Assembly: GCA_002256145.1 (NCBI GenBank)
Contig: NKIP01000004.1
Location: forward strand, 62,001-126,000
Length of the DNA: 64,000 nucleotides
Direction of reading: 5' to 3'
Source: Comamonadaceae bacterium PBBC1
Lineage (GTDB): Bacteria; Pseudomonadota; Gammaproteobacteria; Burkholderiales; Burkholderiaceae_C
Position numbers and translations under genes: made by a program. The stretch's first letter is position 1. Every line of letters starts with the position of its first letter. Below, one piece after another: positions 17,273 to 26,629 of the stretch. The notes under the pieces are model-generated. The model searched no databases. It was not told where the DNA came from and saw only the letters and a program-made list of their open reading frames with translations.

Positions 17273-20125
17273 GTGACAACCATGGCCACCCGCAAAACCA
17301 CCCCCAAAGCGCCCAAAGCCGACCTACAGGTCGAAACGCTCAAGCACGCCGACGACACCCGCAAAAACATTCCCACCGCCGAATTCCAGTCGGTGGTGCA
17401 GCGTGAACACCAGCAGCAAGTGCAAGTGACTTACGAGCGTGGCGCACCAGCAGGGCCCTTGCAAGCCGAGCGCAACGCCCGCAACCGCGACCTGGACCCG
17501 CAACTGGTCTGGCGCGGCAAAGACCAACAAGACTGGTCAGACCTGGTGGTGAACGCACCGCCGCTCTACATCCAGGAAAAAGTGCACCCCAAGGTGCTGA
17601 TCGACGACCTCAAGCGCCAAACCGACAAAGCCAAAGCTGCGACCGCACCTGACCAGCAAGGCTTTACAGCCGACTTGTTTGCCGACATGGCCAAAGACTT
17701 CAACGGCCTGCCCGACGACGATGCCAAAACCGAGTTTTATGCCCACGACCAGCATTGGTCCAACCGCATGATCTTGGGCGACAGCCTGCAAGTGATGGCC
17801 AGCCTGGCCGAGCGCGAAGGCCTGCGCGGCAAAGTGCAATGCATTTACTTTGACCCGCCCTACGGCATCAAGTTCAACAGCAACTTTCAGTGGAGCACCA
17901 CCAGCCGCGATGTAAAAGACGGCAACGCCGATCACATCACCCGCGAGCCCGAAATGGTGAAAGCCTTTCGCGACACCTGGAAAGACGGCATCCATTCCTA
18001 CCTGAGCTACATCCGCGACCGCCTGACTGTGGCGCGTGATTTGCTGACCGAATCTGGTTCGATCTTTGTGCAGATTGGGGATGAAAATGTGCACCGGGTA
18101 CGGGCTGTTTTAGATGAGGTGTTTGGAGAGGAAAACTGCGTCTCAATCATTACGTTTTCAAAATCGAGTGGCACAAATAGTCCTGTTGGAAAGACACTTC
18201 TGCTTTCATCGACCACTGATTTTGTTCTGTGGTTCGCCAAGGACAGCTCGCGAGTCAAGTTCCGGCCTAGCTATAAAAATAAAGAAGAAGGCTCTTCTTT
18301 CGATGCGGTCTACACACGCGGCACACCGGACAATCCCTTCACTCTTTCTGACCTAACGTCTCAAACCCCAAGCAGAGAATTAGACTTTTTGTACAGAGGA
18401 AAAAACTACAACCCGCTTCCACGCGGATGGCGGACCACGATTGAAGGAATGCGTCGACTTTCACAAGCGGATCGTTTAGAGCCTGTAAAAAATTCCGTAC
18501 GCTACAAGCAATTTTTGCGAGATTACCCAATTATTCCGAGAAATAACTTTTGGGCAGATACCGGGACAGGAAGTTTCACAGAGGAAAAAACATACGTTGT
18601 CCAAACGTCTACCAAGGTAATTGAGCGTTGCATCTTGATGGCCACCGACCCCGGCGACCTCGTACTAGACCCCACCTGCGGCTCTGGCACAACCGCCACC
18701 GTTGCTGAACAATGGGGCCGCCGTTGGATCACCATCGACACCTCCCGCGTGGCACTGGCCTTGGCCCGAGCCCGCATCATGGGCGCACGCTACCCCTTTT
18801 ACTTGTTGGCCGACAGCAAAGAAGGCCAAGCCAAAGAAGGCGAAGTCACGCGCACCGCACCCAAGAGCCACGCCACCCACGGCAACATCCGGCAGGGCTT
18901 TGTCTACGAACGCGTGCCGCACATCACGCTCAAGAGCATCGCCAACAACGCCGAAATCGACGTCATTTACGACAAGCACCAAGCCCTGCTGGAGCCGCTG
19001 CGTGAGCAACTGAACGCAGCCCTCAAAACGCAGTGGCAAGAATGGGAAATCCCCCGAGAAGCCGCCGAGAAGTGGAACAATGCCGCCAAGAAACTGCACG
19101 CCGACTGGTGGAAGCAACGCATTGCCCGCCAGCAAGAGATAGACGCATCCATCGCCGCCAAGGCCGAGTTTGAATATTTGTACGACCGCCCGTATGAGGA
19201 CAAAAAGAAGGTACGCGTGGCAGGCCCCTTCACGGTGGAGAGCCTGCTGCCCCACCGCGTGCTGGGCGTGGACGAAGACGACAACCTGATCGACCCCGCC
19301 GCGCAAGAGCAAGGCGGCTCGTACGAACGCAACTTTGCCCAAATCATCCTGGACAACCTGCGCACCGCAGGCGTGCAACAAGCGCACAAGACCGACAAGA
19401 TCAACTTCACATCGCTCACGCCCTGGCCAGGCGAATACGTGTGCGCCGAAGGCCGGTACATGGAAGGCGCTGACGCCGAAGCGAACGGAGAATTGAAAGG
19501 CGGCACTGAAAAACGCGCAGGCATTTTCATTGGCCCCGAGTTCGGCACCGTCAGCCGCCCCGACCTGGTGACCGCCGCCCGCGAAGCGGGTGACGCAGGC
19601 TTTGACGTACTGATCGCCTGCGCCTTCAACTACGACGCGCACAGCAGCGAGTTCTCCAAACTCGGCCGTATCCCCGTGCTCAAGGCCCGCATGAACGCCG
19701 ATCTGCACATGGCCGAAGACCTGAAGAACACAGGCAAAGGCAACCTGTTCGTCATCTTCGGCGAACCCGACATCGACATCCTCGAAAGCGACGAACAAAT
19801 TCAAGTCAAGGTCAACGGCGTGGACGTGTTCCACCCCAACACCGGCGAAGTGCGCAGCGACGGCGCCGACGGCATCGCGTGCTGGTTCATCGACACCGAC
19901 TACAACGAAGAAAGCTTCTTCGTCCGCCACGCCTACTTCTTGGGCGCCAACGATCCCTACAAATCCCTCAAAACCACACTCAAGGCAGAGATCAACCAAG
20001 AAGCCTGGGAGTCACTCAACAGCGATACGTCGCGGGCGTTTGACAAGCCGAAGTCTGGGAGAATCGCCGTCAAGGTCATCAACCATTTGGGGGATGAAGT
20101 GATGAAGGTCTTCAAAGTTGTTTAA
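17273..20125 (+). CDS. Type III restriction-modification DNA methyltransferase (Mod)
   Basis: A 950-residue adenine-N6 methyltransferase of the beta class, as in type III Mod proteins: the catalytic motif IYFDPPYGIKFNSN (about 195-208) comes before the AdoMet motif LDPTCGSGTTATVAEQWG (about 463-480). The segment between them (about 18110-18650) is the probable target recognition region and is visibly more AT-rich than the rest. A long C-terminal extension (DYNEESFFVRHAYFLG) resembles Mod proteins paired with large Res subunits. Start is GTG 17273 or ATG 17282; neither has a strong ribosome site. The gene is intact while its Res partner is broken, so it may now act as an orphan methylase. The ATPase gene starts 12 bases downstream. 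Confidence 0.92.
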   Translation: MTTMATRKTTPKAPKADLQVETLKHADDTRKNIPTAEFQSVVQREHQQQVQVTYERGAPAGPLQAERNARNRDLDPQLVWRGKDQQDWSDLVVNAPPLYIQEKVHPKVLIDDLKRQTDKAKAATAPDQQGFTADLFADMAKDFNGLPDDDAKTEFYAHDQHWSNRMILGDSLQVMASLAEREGLRGKVQCIYFDPPYGIKFNSNFQWSTTSRDVKDGNADHITREPEMVKAFRDTWKDGIHSYLSYIRDRLTVARDLLTESGSIFVQIGDENVHRVRAVLDEVFGEENCVSIITFSKSSGTNSPVGKTLLLSSTTDFVLWFAKDSSRVKFRPSYKNKEEGSSFDAVYTRGTPDNPFTLSDLTSQTPSRELDFLYRGKNYNPLPRGWRTTIEGMRRLSQADRLEPVKNSVRYKQFLRDYPIIPRNNFWADTGTGSFTEEKTYVVQTSTKVIERCILMATDPGDLVLDPTCGSGTTATVAEQWGRRWITIDTSRVALALARARIMGARYPFYLLADSKEGQAKEGEVTRTAPKSHATHGNIRQGFVYERVPHITLKSIANNAEIDVIYDKHQALLEPLREQLNAALKTQWQEWEIPREAAEKWNNAAKKLHADWWKQRIARQQEIDASIAAKAEFEYLYDRPYEDKKKVRVAGPFTVESLLPHRVLGVDEDDNLIDPAAQEQGGSYERNFAQIILDNLRTAGVQQAHKTDKINFTSLTPWPGEYVCAEGRYMEGADAEANGELKGGTEKRAGIFIGPEFGTVSRPDLVTAAREAGDAGFDVLIACAFNYDAHSSEFSKLGRIPVLKARMNADLHMAEDLKNTGKGNLFVIFGEPDIDILESDEQIQVKVNGVDVFHPNTGEVRSDGADGIACWFIDTDYNEESFFVRHAYFLGANDPYKSLKTTLKAEINQEAWESLNSDTSRAFDKPKSGRIAVKVINHLGDEVMKVFKVV

Positions 20126-20137
20126 GGAATTGGCACC

Positions 20138-21391
20138 ATGGCATTGATTGAAGGTTTTCGTGTTCAAAACTACCGCGCTTTGCGCGATGTGACCCTGGGA
20201 AAGTTGTCTACCGATCAAGGTGGTGAAGCTTTGACTCCGTTCACGGTGGTCATCGGAAAAAACGGGGCGGGCAAAAGTACGCTGTTCGATGCGTTTGGCT
20301 TTGTGGCAGATTGCCTAAATCGAGACGTGGAGACTGCTTGCGACGACCCACGCAGAGGCGGCTTTGAGCGCATGCGATCTATGGGTACCAATGATCCGAT
20401 CCGTTTCGAGATTTATTACCGCGAGACACCAGCTGAGCGGCCCATCACTTACAAACTCGAAATTCAGTTGGACAAGTACGGTCGGCCTTATGTGGAGTCG
20501 GAATTTTTGGGGCAGCGTCGGCTGGGCCAAGCATATGGACGACCACATCCGTTTCTACGTCTTAAAAAGGGCAAGGGCAAGGCATGGGCTGGCAAGGATG
20601 CGATTGAGGGTGAAGGCGACGAGGAGGCGAATGTCCAAATTGACGTGAAGTTAACCGACCCAAGACAGTTGGGGATTGCCACGCTGGGAACGCTCAAGGA
20701 GCATCCTCGCATTGCACGATTCAGAGAATTTTTGAAGGGTTGGTATTTGTCGTACTTCCACCCTGATGCCGCACGAACGGTGCCACCTGCGGGTGCTCAA
20801 AAACATCTCAATATTCATGGGGACAACATCGGCAATGTGGTGCAGTACATGCAGCGCGAGCAAGGCGCCCGGTTCAAGTCAGTGCTCAAGCGGATAGCTG
20901 AGAAGATTCCTGGAATCAAGTCAATCGAGGCAGAAGAAACCACCGACAAGCGCTTGGCACTTCGGTTCAATGACGGCGCATTTCAGGACCCCTTTTATGT
21001 AGGTCAGATGTCTGATGGCACTCTCAAGGTATTCGCTTATCTATTACTGATGGAAGACCCTGATCCACCACCATTCATCTGCATCGAGGAACCGGAAAAT
21101 GGGCTTTATCACAAGCTTTTGGATTCGCTGGCAAAAGAATTGCGTGCGCACGCACATGCCACTGGCAAGCGCAAATCCTCCCAGGTTTTTGTCACCACAC
21201 ACCAGCCGTATTTTGTTGATGCCCTGGATTCCCGTGAGGTGTGGATTCTGAAAAAGGATCGAGACGGTTTTTCAAAAATTCAACGCATATCGGACATGGT
21301 ATTGGTTCGCAACATGGTTGAGCAAGGTTTGCCGCTTGGAGGTCTTTGGTATAGCGATTACCTTGACGACGGGGACAGCAATGCACATTGA
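20138..21391 (+). CDS. AAA ATPase of the OLD/AAA_21 type
   Basis: A 417-residue ABC-like/AAA ATPase. Walker A is VVIGKNGAGKSTLFDAFG (about 38-55). The signature-like MSDGTLKVFAYLLLM (about 290-304), Walker B PFICIEEPENGL (about 310-321) and the switch histidine region VFVTTHQPYFVDALD follow. The start MALIEGFRVQNYRALRDVTL is typical of RecF/OLD-like proteins. It overlaps the next gene by 11 bases, and that gene has TOPRIM-like motifs, so the two look like a split OLD-type ATPase-nuclease. Codon composition is less GC-rich than the flanking methyltransferase and helicase genes. A defence role is inferred from the context and similarity. Confidence 0.88.
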   Translation: MALIEGFRVQNYRALRDVTLGKLSTDQGGEALTPFTVVIGKNGAGKSTLFDAFGFVADCLNRDVETACDDPRRGGFERMRSMGTNDPIRFEIYYRETPAERPITYKLEIQLDKYGRPYVESEFLGQRRLGQAYGRPHPFLRLKKGKGKAWAGKDAIEGEGDEEANVQIDVKLTDPRQLGIATLGTLKEHPRIARFREFLKGWYLSYFHPDAARTVPPAGAQKHLNIHGDNIGNVVQYMQREQGARFKSVLKRIAEKIPGIKSIEAEETTDKRLALRFNDGAFQDPFYVGQMSDGTLKVFAYLLLMEDPDPPPFICIEEPENGLYHKLLDSLAKELRAHAHATGKRKSSQVFVTTHQPYFVDALDSREVWILKKDRDGFSKIQRISDMVLVRNMVEQGLPLGGLWYSDYLDDGDSNAH

Positions 21392-22025
21392 AATCCTGGT
21401 GGAGGACAGCTCTGGTGGGCGACTGATGGATCATTTGCTGCCCAAAATTCTTGGTCCCCACTCTTCTCCACACACATGGCGAATCATCAACTACAAAGGC
21501 ATTGGACGTATCCCCAAAAAGATGACGGGGAAAATTGATGCAGCAAAGAAAACTTTGCTTGAAAACTTGCCCAAGGCTTTAGCAGGTTACGGCAACACGC
21601 CTGGTTATGACGCCGTTTTTGTATTGCTGGATACGGATGACCGCCATATCAAAGGGTTTGAGCGTGATTTGAAAGCCATGCTCAAAGCATGTGACTGTGC
21701 ACCTCCCACAGCTTTTGGTTTGGCGACCGAAGAAGTTGAAGCCTGGTATTTGGGTGATCGAAAAGCACTTGAGACGGCTTACCCAAACATCAAGCAACAA
21801 AATTTAAAGAAGTATGTGCAAGACAGTGTTTGCGGCACCTGGGAATTGTTGGCAGATGCCTTGGTGAAAGGGGGCAGTGCAGCTGTAAAAACTGCTGGAT
21901 GGAAACATGCAGGCGACCTGAAACATGAATGGGCCGAAAAAATTGGACCACTCATGGACATCAACAAAAACAATTCTCTAAGTTTTTGCAAATCTAGAGA
22001 CAATCTTTTGTCGTTGGTGAGCTGA
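21381..22025 (+). CDS. TOPRIM-like (DUF4276-type) putative nuclease partner
   Basis: A 214-residue protein starting MHIEILVEDSSGGRLMDHLL. The conserved Glu in the first strand (LVEDSS) and the Asp-x-Asp in VFVLLDTDDRHIKGFERD (about 84-101) match the metal-binding layout of TOPRIM domains in OLD-like nucleases and the DUF4276 family. A third region, FGLATEEVEAWYLGD, is also typical of DUF4276 proteins. It begins inside the ATPase gene (11-base overlap) and its TGA overlaps the helicase ATG by one base, so it is cotranslated with both. With the ATPase it would form an OLD/Gabija-like nuclease; that is inference. Confidence 0.75.
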   Translation: MHIEILVEDSSGGRLMDHLLPKILGPHSSPHTWRIINYKGIGRIPKKMTGKIDAAKKTLLENLPKALAGYGNTPGYDAVFVLLDTDDRHIKGFERDLKAMLKACDCAPPTAFGLATEEVEAWYLGDRKALETAYPNIKQQNLKKYVQDSVCGTWELLADALVKGGSAAVKTAGWKHAGDLKHEWAEKIGPLMDINKNNSLSFCKSRDNLLSLVS

Positions 22026-24160
22026 TGCAATTCCGCATCTCCGACACATTCACCGACAGCCTTTCCCGCCTGACCGCCGACGAACAAAAGGCCGTCAAGA
22101 TCACCGCCTTCGACTTGCAGCAAAACCCGGCCAATCCAGGCATGCAGTTGCACCGGATCGAAAAGTCCAAGGACAAGCATTTTTGGTCTGCGCGGGTGGG
22201 CAGTGACTTGCGCCTGATCGTGCACAAGACGGACAGCAGCTTTTTGCTCTGCTACGCCGACCACCACGACAAGGCCTACCAGTGGGCCGAGCGGCGCAAG
22301 TTGCAAACACACCCCACAACGGGTGCTGCGCAGTGGGTGGAGATTCGGGATCGGGTGGTGGAGGCACCAGCCCCTGTCAACGTGGATACCCGCGTGCGCG
22401 GGAATGACAACACCAAGAGCAAGCCGCTGTTGTTTGCCACCTTGACCGACGAACAATTGTTGGCCTATGGCGTGCCTGCCGAATGGCTGGCCGATGTGAA
22501 GCTGGCCAACGAAGACAGCTTGCTCACACTGGCCGAGCATTTGCCCGCCGAAGCGGCAGAGGCTTTGCTGGAGTTGGCCACGGGCGGCAAACCGCAGCCT
22601 GTCAGCATGGGCAAGGTCACCGACCCGTTCAGCCACCCCGATGCGCAGCGCCGCTTCCGTGTGATGCATGGCGTGGCCGAGTTGGAGCAGGCGCTCAACT
22701 ACCCCTGGGAAAAGTGGACGATCTTTTTGCACCCCTCGCAGCAGCAGTGGGTGATGCGCGACTACGCTGGCCCAGCCCGTGTGTCGGGTTCGGCAGGCAC
22801 GGGCAAGACCATCGTGGCGCTGCACCGTGCGGTCACTTTGGCACGAGAGCACCCCGATGCCCGTGTGTGGCTGACCACGTTTTCAGACACGCTGGCCCAT
22901 GCGCTGCAAAACAAGATCAACTGCCTGATCAGCCACCAGCCCCGCCTGGCCGAGCGCCTGGAGGTGGCCGACATGAATGCCATGGGCCAACGCTTGATGG
23001 ATCGGCTCACGCCCAAGGGCCAAGCCAAGCCGCGTTTAGCCACACCAGCGCAGGTGCGCGAGGCCGCTGCCGCCGCGCTGGCAGAGGTCAAGGCGGAAAG
23101 CGAAGGTGCCCTGCTCACCCGCTTCAACCTGAACTTTGTGCTGGGTGAGTGGGCCGATGTGGTGGACGCTTGGCAACTGCAAAGCTGGGACGATTACCGC
23201 GATGTGAAGCGGCTAGGCCGCAAGACCCGGCTGAACGAAGCGCAGCGCCAGGCTTTGTGGCATGTGTTCACAGGCATCCAGTCACGGCTGGCTGCAGCGG
23301 GCGTGGTCACACACGCAGCCATGTTCACGCAACTGGCGCACCAGCTGGCCGCGCTCAAGCACCCGCCGTTTGACTATGTGGTGGTGGACGAGGCGCAAGA
23401 CGTGAGCATCAGCCAGCTGCGCATGCTGGCCGCCATGGCGGGGGTGGCCCCCGATGGCTCGGGCAGCGTCAGGCGCAACAGTTTGTTTTTTGCTGGCGAC
23501 TTGGGGCAGCGGATTTTTCAGCAACCGTTTTCGTGGAAAAGCCTGGGTGTGGATGTGCGGGGGCGTTCGCGCACGCTGCACATCAACTACCGCACATCGC
23601 ACCAAATTCGCCAGCAGGCCGACCGCTTGCTGGGGCCTGAGGTCAGCGACAGTGACGGCAACACCGAAAGCCGCAAAGGCACCGTGTCGGTCTTCAACGG
23701 CCCGGCCCCACTCATTTGCAGCTACAAAGATGAGGCCGCCGAAATCGCCGCTGTGGCCGACTGGCTCAAGGGCCTGACCGCCGCAGGCTATGCCCCGCAC
23801 GAGGTGGGCGTGTTTGTGCGCTCAGAGGCGCAACTGGACCGTGCCATCGCTGCTCTTCAAAGTGCAAATATGCCTATGCAGGTTCTGGATGAACACGTTG
23901 AGACATCGAACGGCCAAGCCTCGGTGTGCACCATGCACTTGGCCAAAGGCCTGGAGTTCCGAGCGGTGGTGGTGATGGCCTGCGACGATGAAGTGATTCC
24001 GCTGCAGTCACGCATTGAAAGCGTGATGGACGAATCGGACCTGCTGGATGTCTATGACACCGAACGCCACCTGCTGTATGTGGCTTGCACACGAGCGCGT
24101 GACAGCCTGCTGGTGAGCAGCGTGTCGCCAGCGTCAGAGTTTGTGGATGATTTGGGTTAA
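22025..24160 (+). CDS. RelE-like domain fused to a UvrD/Rep-family helicase
   Basis: A 711-residue protein. The first 95 residues (MQFRISDTFTDSLSRL, then WSARVGSDLRLIVHKTDSS and LCYADHHDKAYQWAERRKL) look like a RelE/YoeB-type fold. The rest is a superfamily 1 helicase with Walker A VSGSAGTGKTIVALHRA (about 258-274), motif II YVVVDEAQDVSISQ, motif III-like LFFAGDLGQRIFQQPFS, NYRTSHQIRQQADRLLG, and motifs V/VI TMHLAKGLEFRAVVVMA and ERHLLYVACTRARDSLLVSS. Its ATG overlaps the previous stop (TGATG). Such fusions occur in defence islands, but whether the RelE part is a toxin, a substrate-targeting domain or inert is unknown. It is the last gene of the operon. Confidence 0.88.
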   Translation: MQFRISDTFTDSLSRLTADEQKAVKITAFDLQQNPANPGMQLHRIEKSKDKHFWSARVGSDLRLIVHKTDSSFLLCYADHHDKAYQWAERRKLQTHPTTGAAQWVEIRDRVVEAPAPVNVDTRVRGNDNTKSKPLLFATLTDEQLLAYGVPAEWLADVKLANEDSLLTLAEHLPAEAAEALLELATGGKPQPVSMGKVTDPFSHPDAQRRFRVMHGVAELEQALNYPWEKWTIFLHPSQQQWVMRDYAGPARVSGSAGTGKTIVALHRAVTLAREHPDARVWLTTFSDTLAHALQNKINCLISHQPRLAERLEVADMNAMGQRLMDRLTPKGQAKPRLATPAQVREAAAAALAEVKAESEGALLTRFNLNFVLGEWADVVDAWQLQSWDDYRDVKRLGRKTRLNEAQRQALWHVFTGIQSRLAAAGVVTHAAMFTQLAHQLAALKHPPFDYVVVDEAQDVSISQLRMLAAMAGVAPDGSGSVRRNSLFFAGDLGQRIFQQPFSWKSLGVDVRGRSRTLHINYRTSHQIRQQADRLLGPEVSDSDGNTESRKGTVSVFNGPAPLICSYKDEAAEIAAVADWLKGLTAAGYAPHEVGVFVRSEAQLDRAIAALQSANMPMQVLDEHVETSNGQASVCTMHLAKGLEFRAVVVMACDDEVIPLQSRIESVMDESDLLDVYDTERHLLYVACTRARDSLLVSSVSPASEFVDDLG

Positions 24161-24253
24161 TGAAAATTCCAAGCCACAAATTGAGGTGAAGGCATTTCAA
24201 TGCCACTTATTGCTCCGTCCCCTTTAAAGCATGTATGGCCATGGCCCCAAGCT

Positions 24254-26569
24254 TTAACGGCTTCCCGCCACCCGCCGCAAGTGCTGCGCCACCCCGCCAA
24301 ACTGCTGCTCGATCACCGTCAGCCGCTTGAAGCCATGGCCAACAGCCAGCTCATCGGTCATGCCCATGCCACCGTGCAGCTGCACCGCGCCCTGCCCTAC
24401 GAGGCGTGCCGCATGCAGCAGCGTCACATGGGCCGATGACACGCGCTCGGCGCGTCGCTGGGGGCTGTCGCCCAGCACATCGGCACAAGCGCCGACCGCC
24501 GCCGCGGCCTGCACCAGGGCCATGTACATGTCGGCCATGCGGTGCTGCAAAGCCTGGAAGGCCGCCAAGGGCTGACCAAACTGTTTGCGCTGGCTGGTGT
24601 AGTTCAGTGTGTCACGCATCAGGGACTGCATCACGCCCACGGCCTCGGCGCCTGCGGTCAGCGTGGCCGTGTCCCACGCTTGCGAGAGCGCGGCCAGCGC
24701 ATCGCCTTGGCCGATGATGGCCTGCACGGGCGCTTGGTCAAAGGCCAACTCAGCAGCCCAGGCGCCGTCGATCAGGCGAACATCACGCCGCTGCACACCG
24801 CTGGCTGCAGGATCGATCAGGCAGATGCGCAGCTGGCCCGCCTCGTCTCGTGCGCTCACCAGCCAATGCGTGGCCCCGGGTGCGCCGCGCACCAGGGCTT
24901 TGCGTCCGCTGATGTGCAACTGGCCGTTCGAGTTGTGCAAAAGGGCCTGCACCTTGCTCAAATCGGTGCGCCCTGCAGGCTCCAAAGCCGCCACGGCCAA
25001 GCGCACTTGGCCATCGGCCAGGCCTTGCAGCAAAGCATCAGCCGCCGGGTCGCCCAGCCTTTGCAGCAAGTTGGCACCCAGCACGGCAGTGCTGCTGTAG
25101 GGCTCGGCCACCAAGGCCGCTCCCAGGGCCTGGCAGATCAGCATCTGCTCAGGCAAACCTCCACCCATTCCCCCCAGGCGTTCAGGCAGCGCTGCACCCA
25201 AAAGGCCCAGCTCGTGCGCCAAGCCTTGCCACAACGGCGCAATCGCTTGCGGCGTGGCGATCATCTGTGCGCGTTTGTCTAAGGGCAATTTGTCTTGCAG
25301 CCAGCTTTGCAGACTGGCCACGAGCATGGCCTGCGTCTCGTCCAAAGGCAGCACAGACTCCACCACCTCGGCCCCCAGAATGTGGCGGGCGATCAGGTTG
25401 CGCTGCACTTCATTGGTTCCACCATAAATCGAGGCGGCGCGGTCATTCAGGTACGCCCGGGTCGCAAACACCGACTCCTCGGGCACAGGCAAAGCGTGGG
25501 CAGATGCCTCCTCGATGGTCAGGCTGCTGGCGCCATAAGGGCCTGCAATGTCCAGGCCCAGCTCGGTCAGGTGCTGCTTGAGCTCGGTGGCCAGCACCTT
25601 GCCCATGGACGGCGCAGCTGGCATCCAGCCAGGCTGCTTGCCGCCGCCGATGCGAGCGGTCAGCACCTGTTGTTCCCAAGCGTGCAAGGCGTCAATGCGG
25701 CACTGCGCATTGGCCAAGGTCAAGGCGATGTCTTCGTGCTCAGGGTCAGACGGTCCTGATGAGGCAAACGCCTCGTTCAGGGACTCTTTCAACCGCGCAA
25801 GTCGGCCCCGCAAGAACGGCGCAGAAGAGCCGCCCCGCTCGTGCTCCAGCAAAAATTTGGCAATCGTCCAGCCCTGGTTTTCTTCGCCGATCAGCGCGTC
25901 AGCGGGCACGCGTGCCTCGTCAAAAAAGACCTGGTTGAACTCATGGTCGCCCGAGATGCTGGTGATCGGCCGGATCTGGATGCCCGGGTTGTTCAGCTCG
26001 AACATCAAAAAGCTGATGCCTTGCTGCGGCTTGCCGCTGCTGTCGGTGCGCACCAAGCAAAACATGTGCGTGGCACGGTGGGCGTGGGTGGTCCAGATTT
26101 TGGAGCCGTTGATCACCCACTCGTTGCCCTCGCGGCGGGCGCGGCATTGCAGCGAGGCCAGGTCGGAGCCGGAGCCCGGCTCGCTGTAGCCCTGACACCA
26201 GTAACTCACGCCATTGCGCAAATCGGGCAGCCAGCGCTCTTTTTGGGCCTGCGTGCCAAACGCCACCAGCACGGGCGCGGCCATCACCAGGCCCAGGGGC
26301 GAAACTTTGGGGGCATCAGCTGCTGCCATTTCACTGGCAAAAATGTCGTGCTGCCTGGGCGTCCAGGCGCAACCACCCCACTCGACTGGCCAGTGCGGCG
26401 CGGCCCAGCCGCGCTTGGCCAAAATCCGCTGCCACGGAATACCGACCTCGTAGTCGGCAAAAATGCCCGAGGTGCGGTGCCCGCCCAGACGGATTTCGTC
26501 GGTCAGCTCAGCGGCCAAAAAGGCGCGCACTTCGTCGCGAAAAGCCAGCTCTTCTTTGCTCAAGTTCAT
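24254..26569 (-). CDS. Double-length acyl-CoA dehydrogenase (two fused ACAD halves)
   Basis: A 771-residue protein containing two acyl-CoA dehydrogenase units in tandem. The first half (1-395) is complete, with YSEPGSGSDLASLQCRA, INGSKIWTTHAHRA, FLLEHERGG and the C-terminal FAD-binding YGGTNEVQRNLIARHILG. The second half (about 410-771) is more divergent, with LALYAGAEAVGVMQSLMRD-like helices and RKQFGQPLAAFQALQHRMAD, ending VQLHGGMGMTDE. Fusion of a catalytic and a partner subunit resembles the alpha2beta2 dehydrogenases of sterol side-chain catabolism; the chain-length specificity here is unknown. It is transcribed towards the defence operon and ends 93 bases from it. Confidence 0.9.
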   Translation of the reverse strand: MNLSKEELAFRDEVRAFLAAELTDEIRLGGHRTSGIFADYEVGIPWQRILAKRGWAAPHWPVEWGGCAWTPRQHDIFASEMAAADAPKVSPLGLVMAAPVLVAFGTQAQKERWLPDLRNGVSYWCQGYSEPGSGSDLASLQCRARREGNEWVINGSKIWTTHAHRATHMFCLVRTDSSGKPQQGISFLMFELNNPGIQIRPITSISGDHEFNQVFFDEARVPADALIGEENQGWTIAKFLLEHERGGSSAPFLRGRLARLKESLNEAFASSGPSDPEHEDIALTLANAQCRIDALHAWEQQVLTARIGGGKQPGWMPAAPSMGKVLATELKQHLTELGLDIAGPYGASSLTIEEASAHALPVPEESVFATRAYLNDRAASIYGGTNEVQRNLIARHILGAEVVESVLPLDETQAMLVASLQSWLQDKLPLDKRAQMIATPQAIAPLWQGLAHELGLLGAALPERLGGMGGGLPEQMLICQALGAALVAEPYSSTAVLGANLLQRLGDPAADALLQGLADGQVRLAVAALEPAGRTDLSKVQALLHNSNGQLHISGRKALVRGAPGATHWLVSARDEAGQLRICLIDPAASGVQRRDVRLIDGAWAAELAFDQAPVQAIIGQGDALAALSQAWDTATLTAGAEAVGVMQSLMRDTLNYTSQRKQFGQPLAAFQALQHRMADMYMALVQAAAAVGACADVLGDSPQRRAERVSSAHVTLLHAARLVGQGAVQLHGGMGMTDELAVGHGFKRLTVIEQQFGGVAQHLRRVAGSR

Positions 26570-26629
26570 GGGGTGTTCGCTCTCAAAGGCGGACGCTATC
26601 GCCCGATGGTGCCAGGGTCATAGGTGGAA

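Noticed and set aside
13162..24160. BREX or DISARM system
   Set aside because: No PglZ, BrxC/BrxL or DrmAB-like protein was seen; Res and Mod match type III instead.
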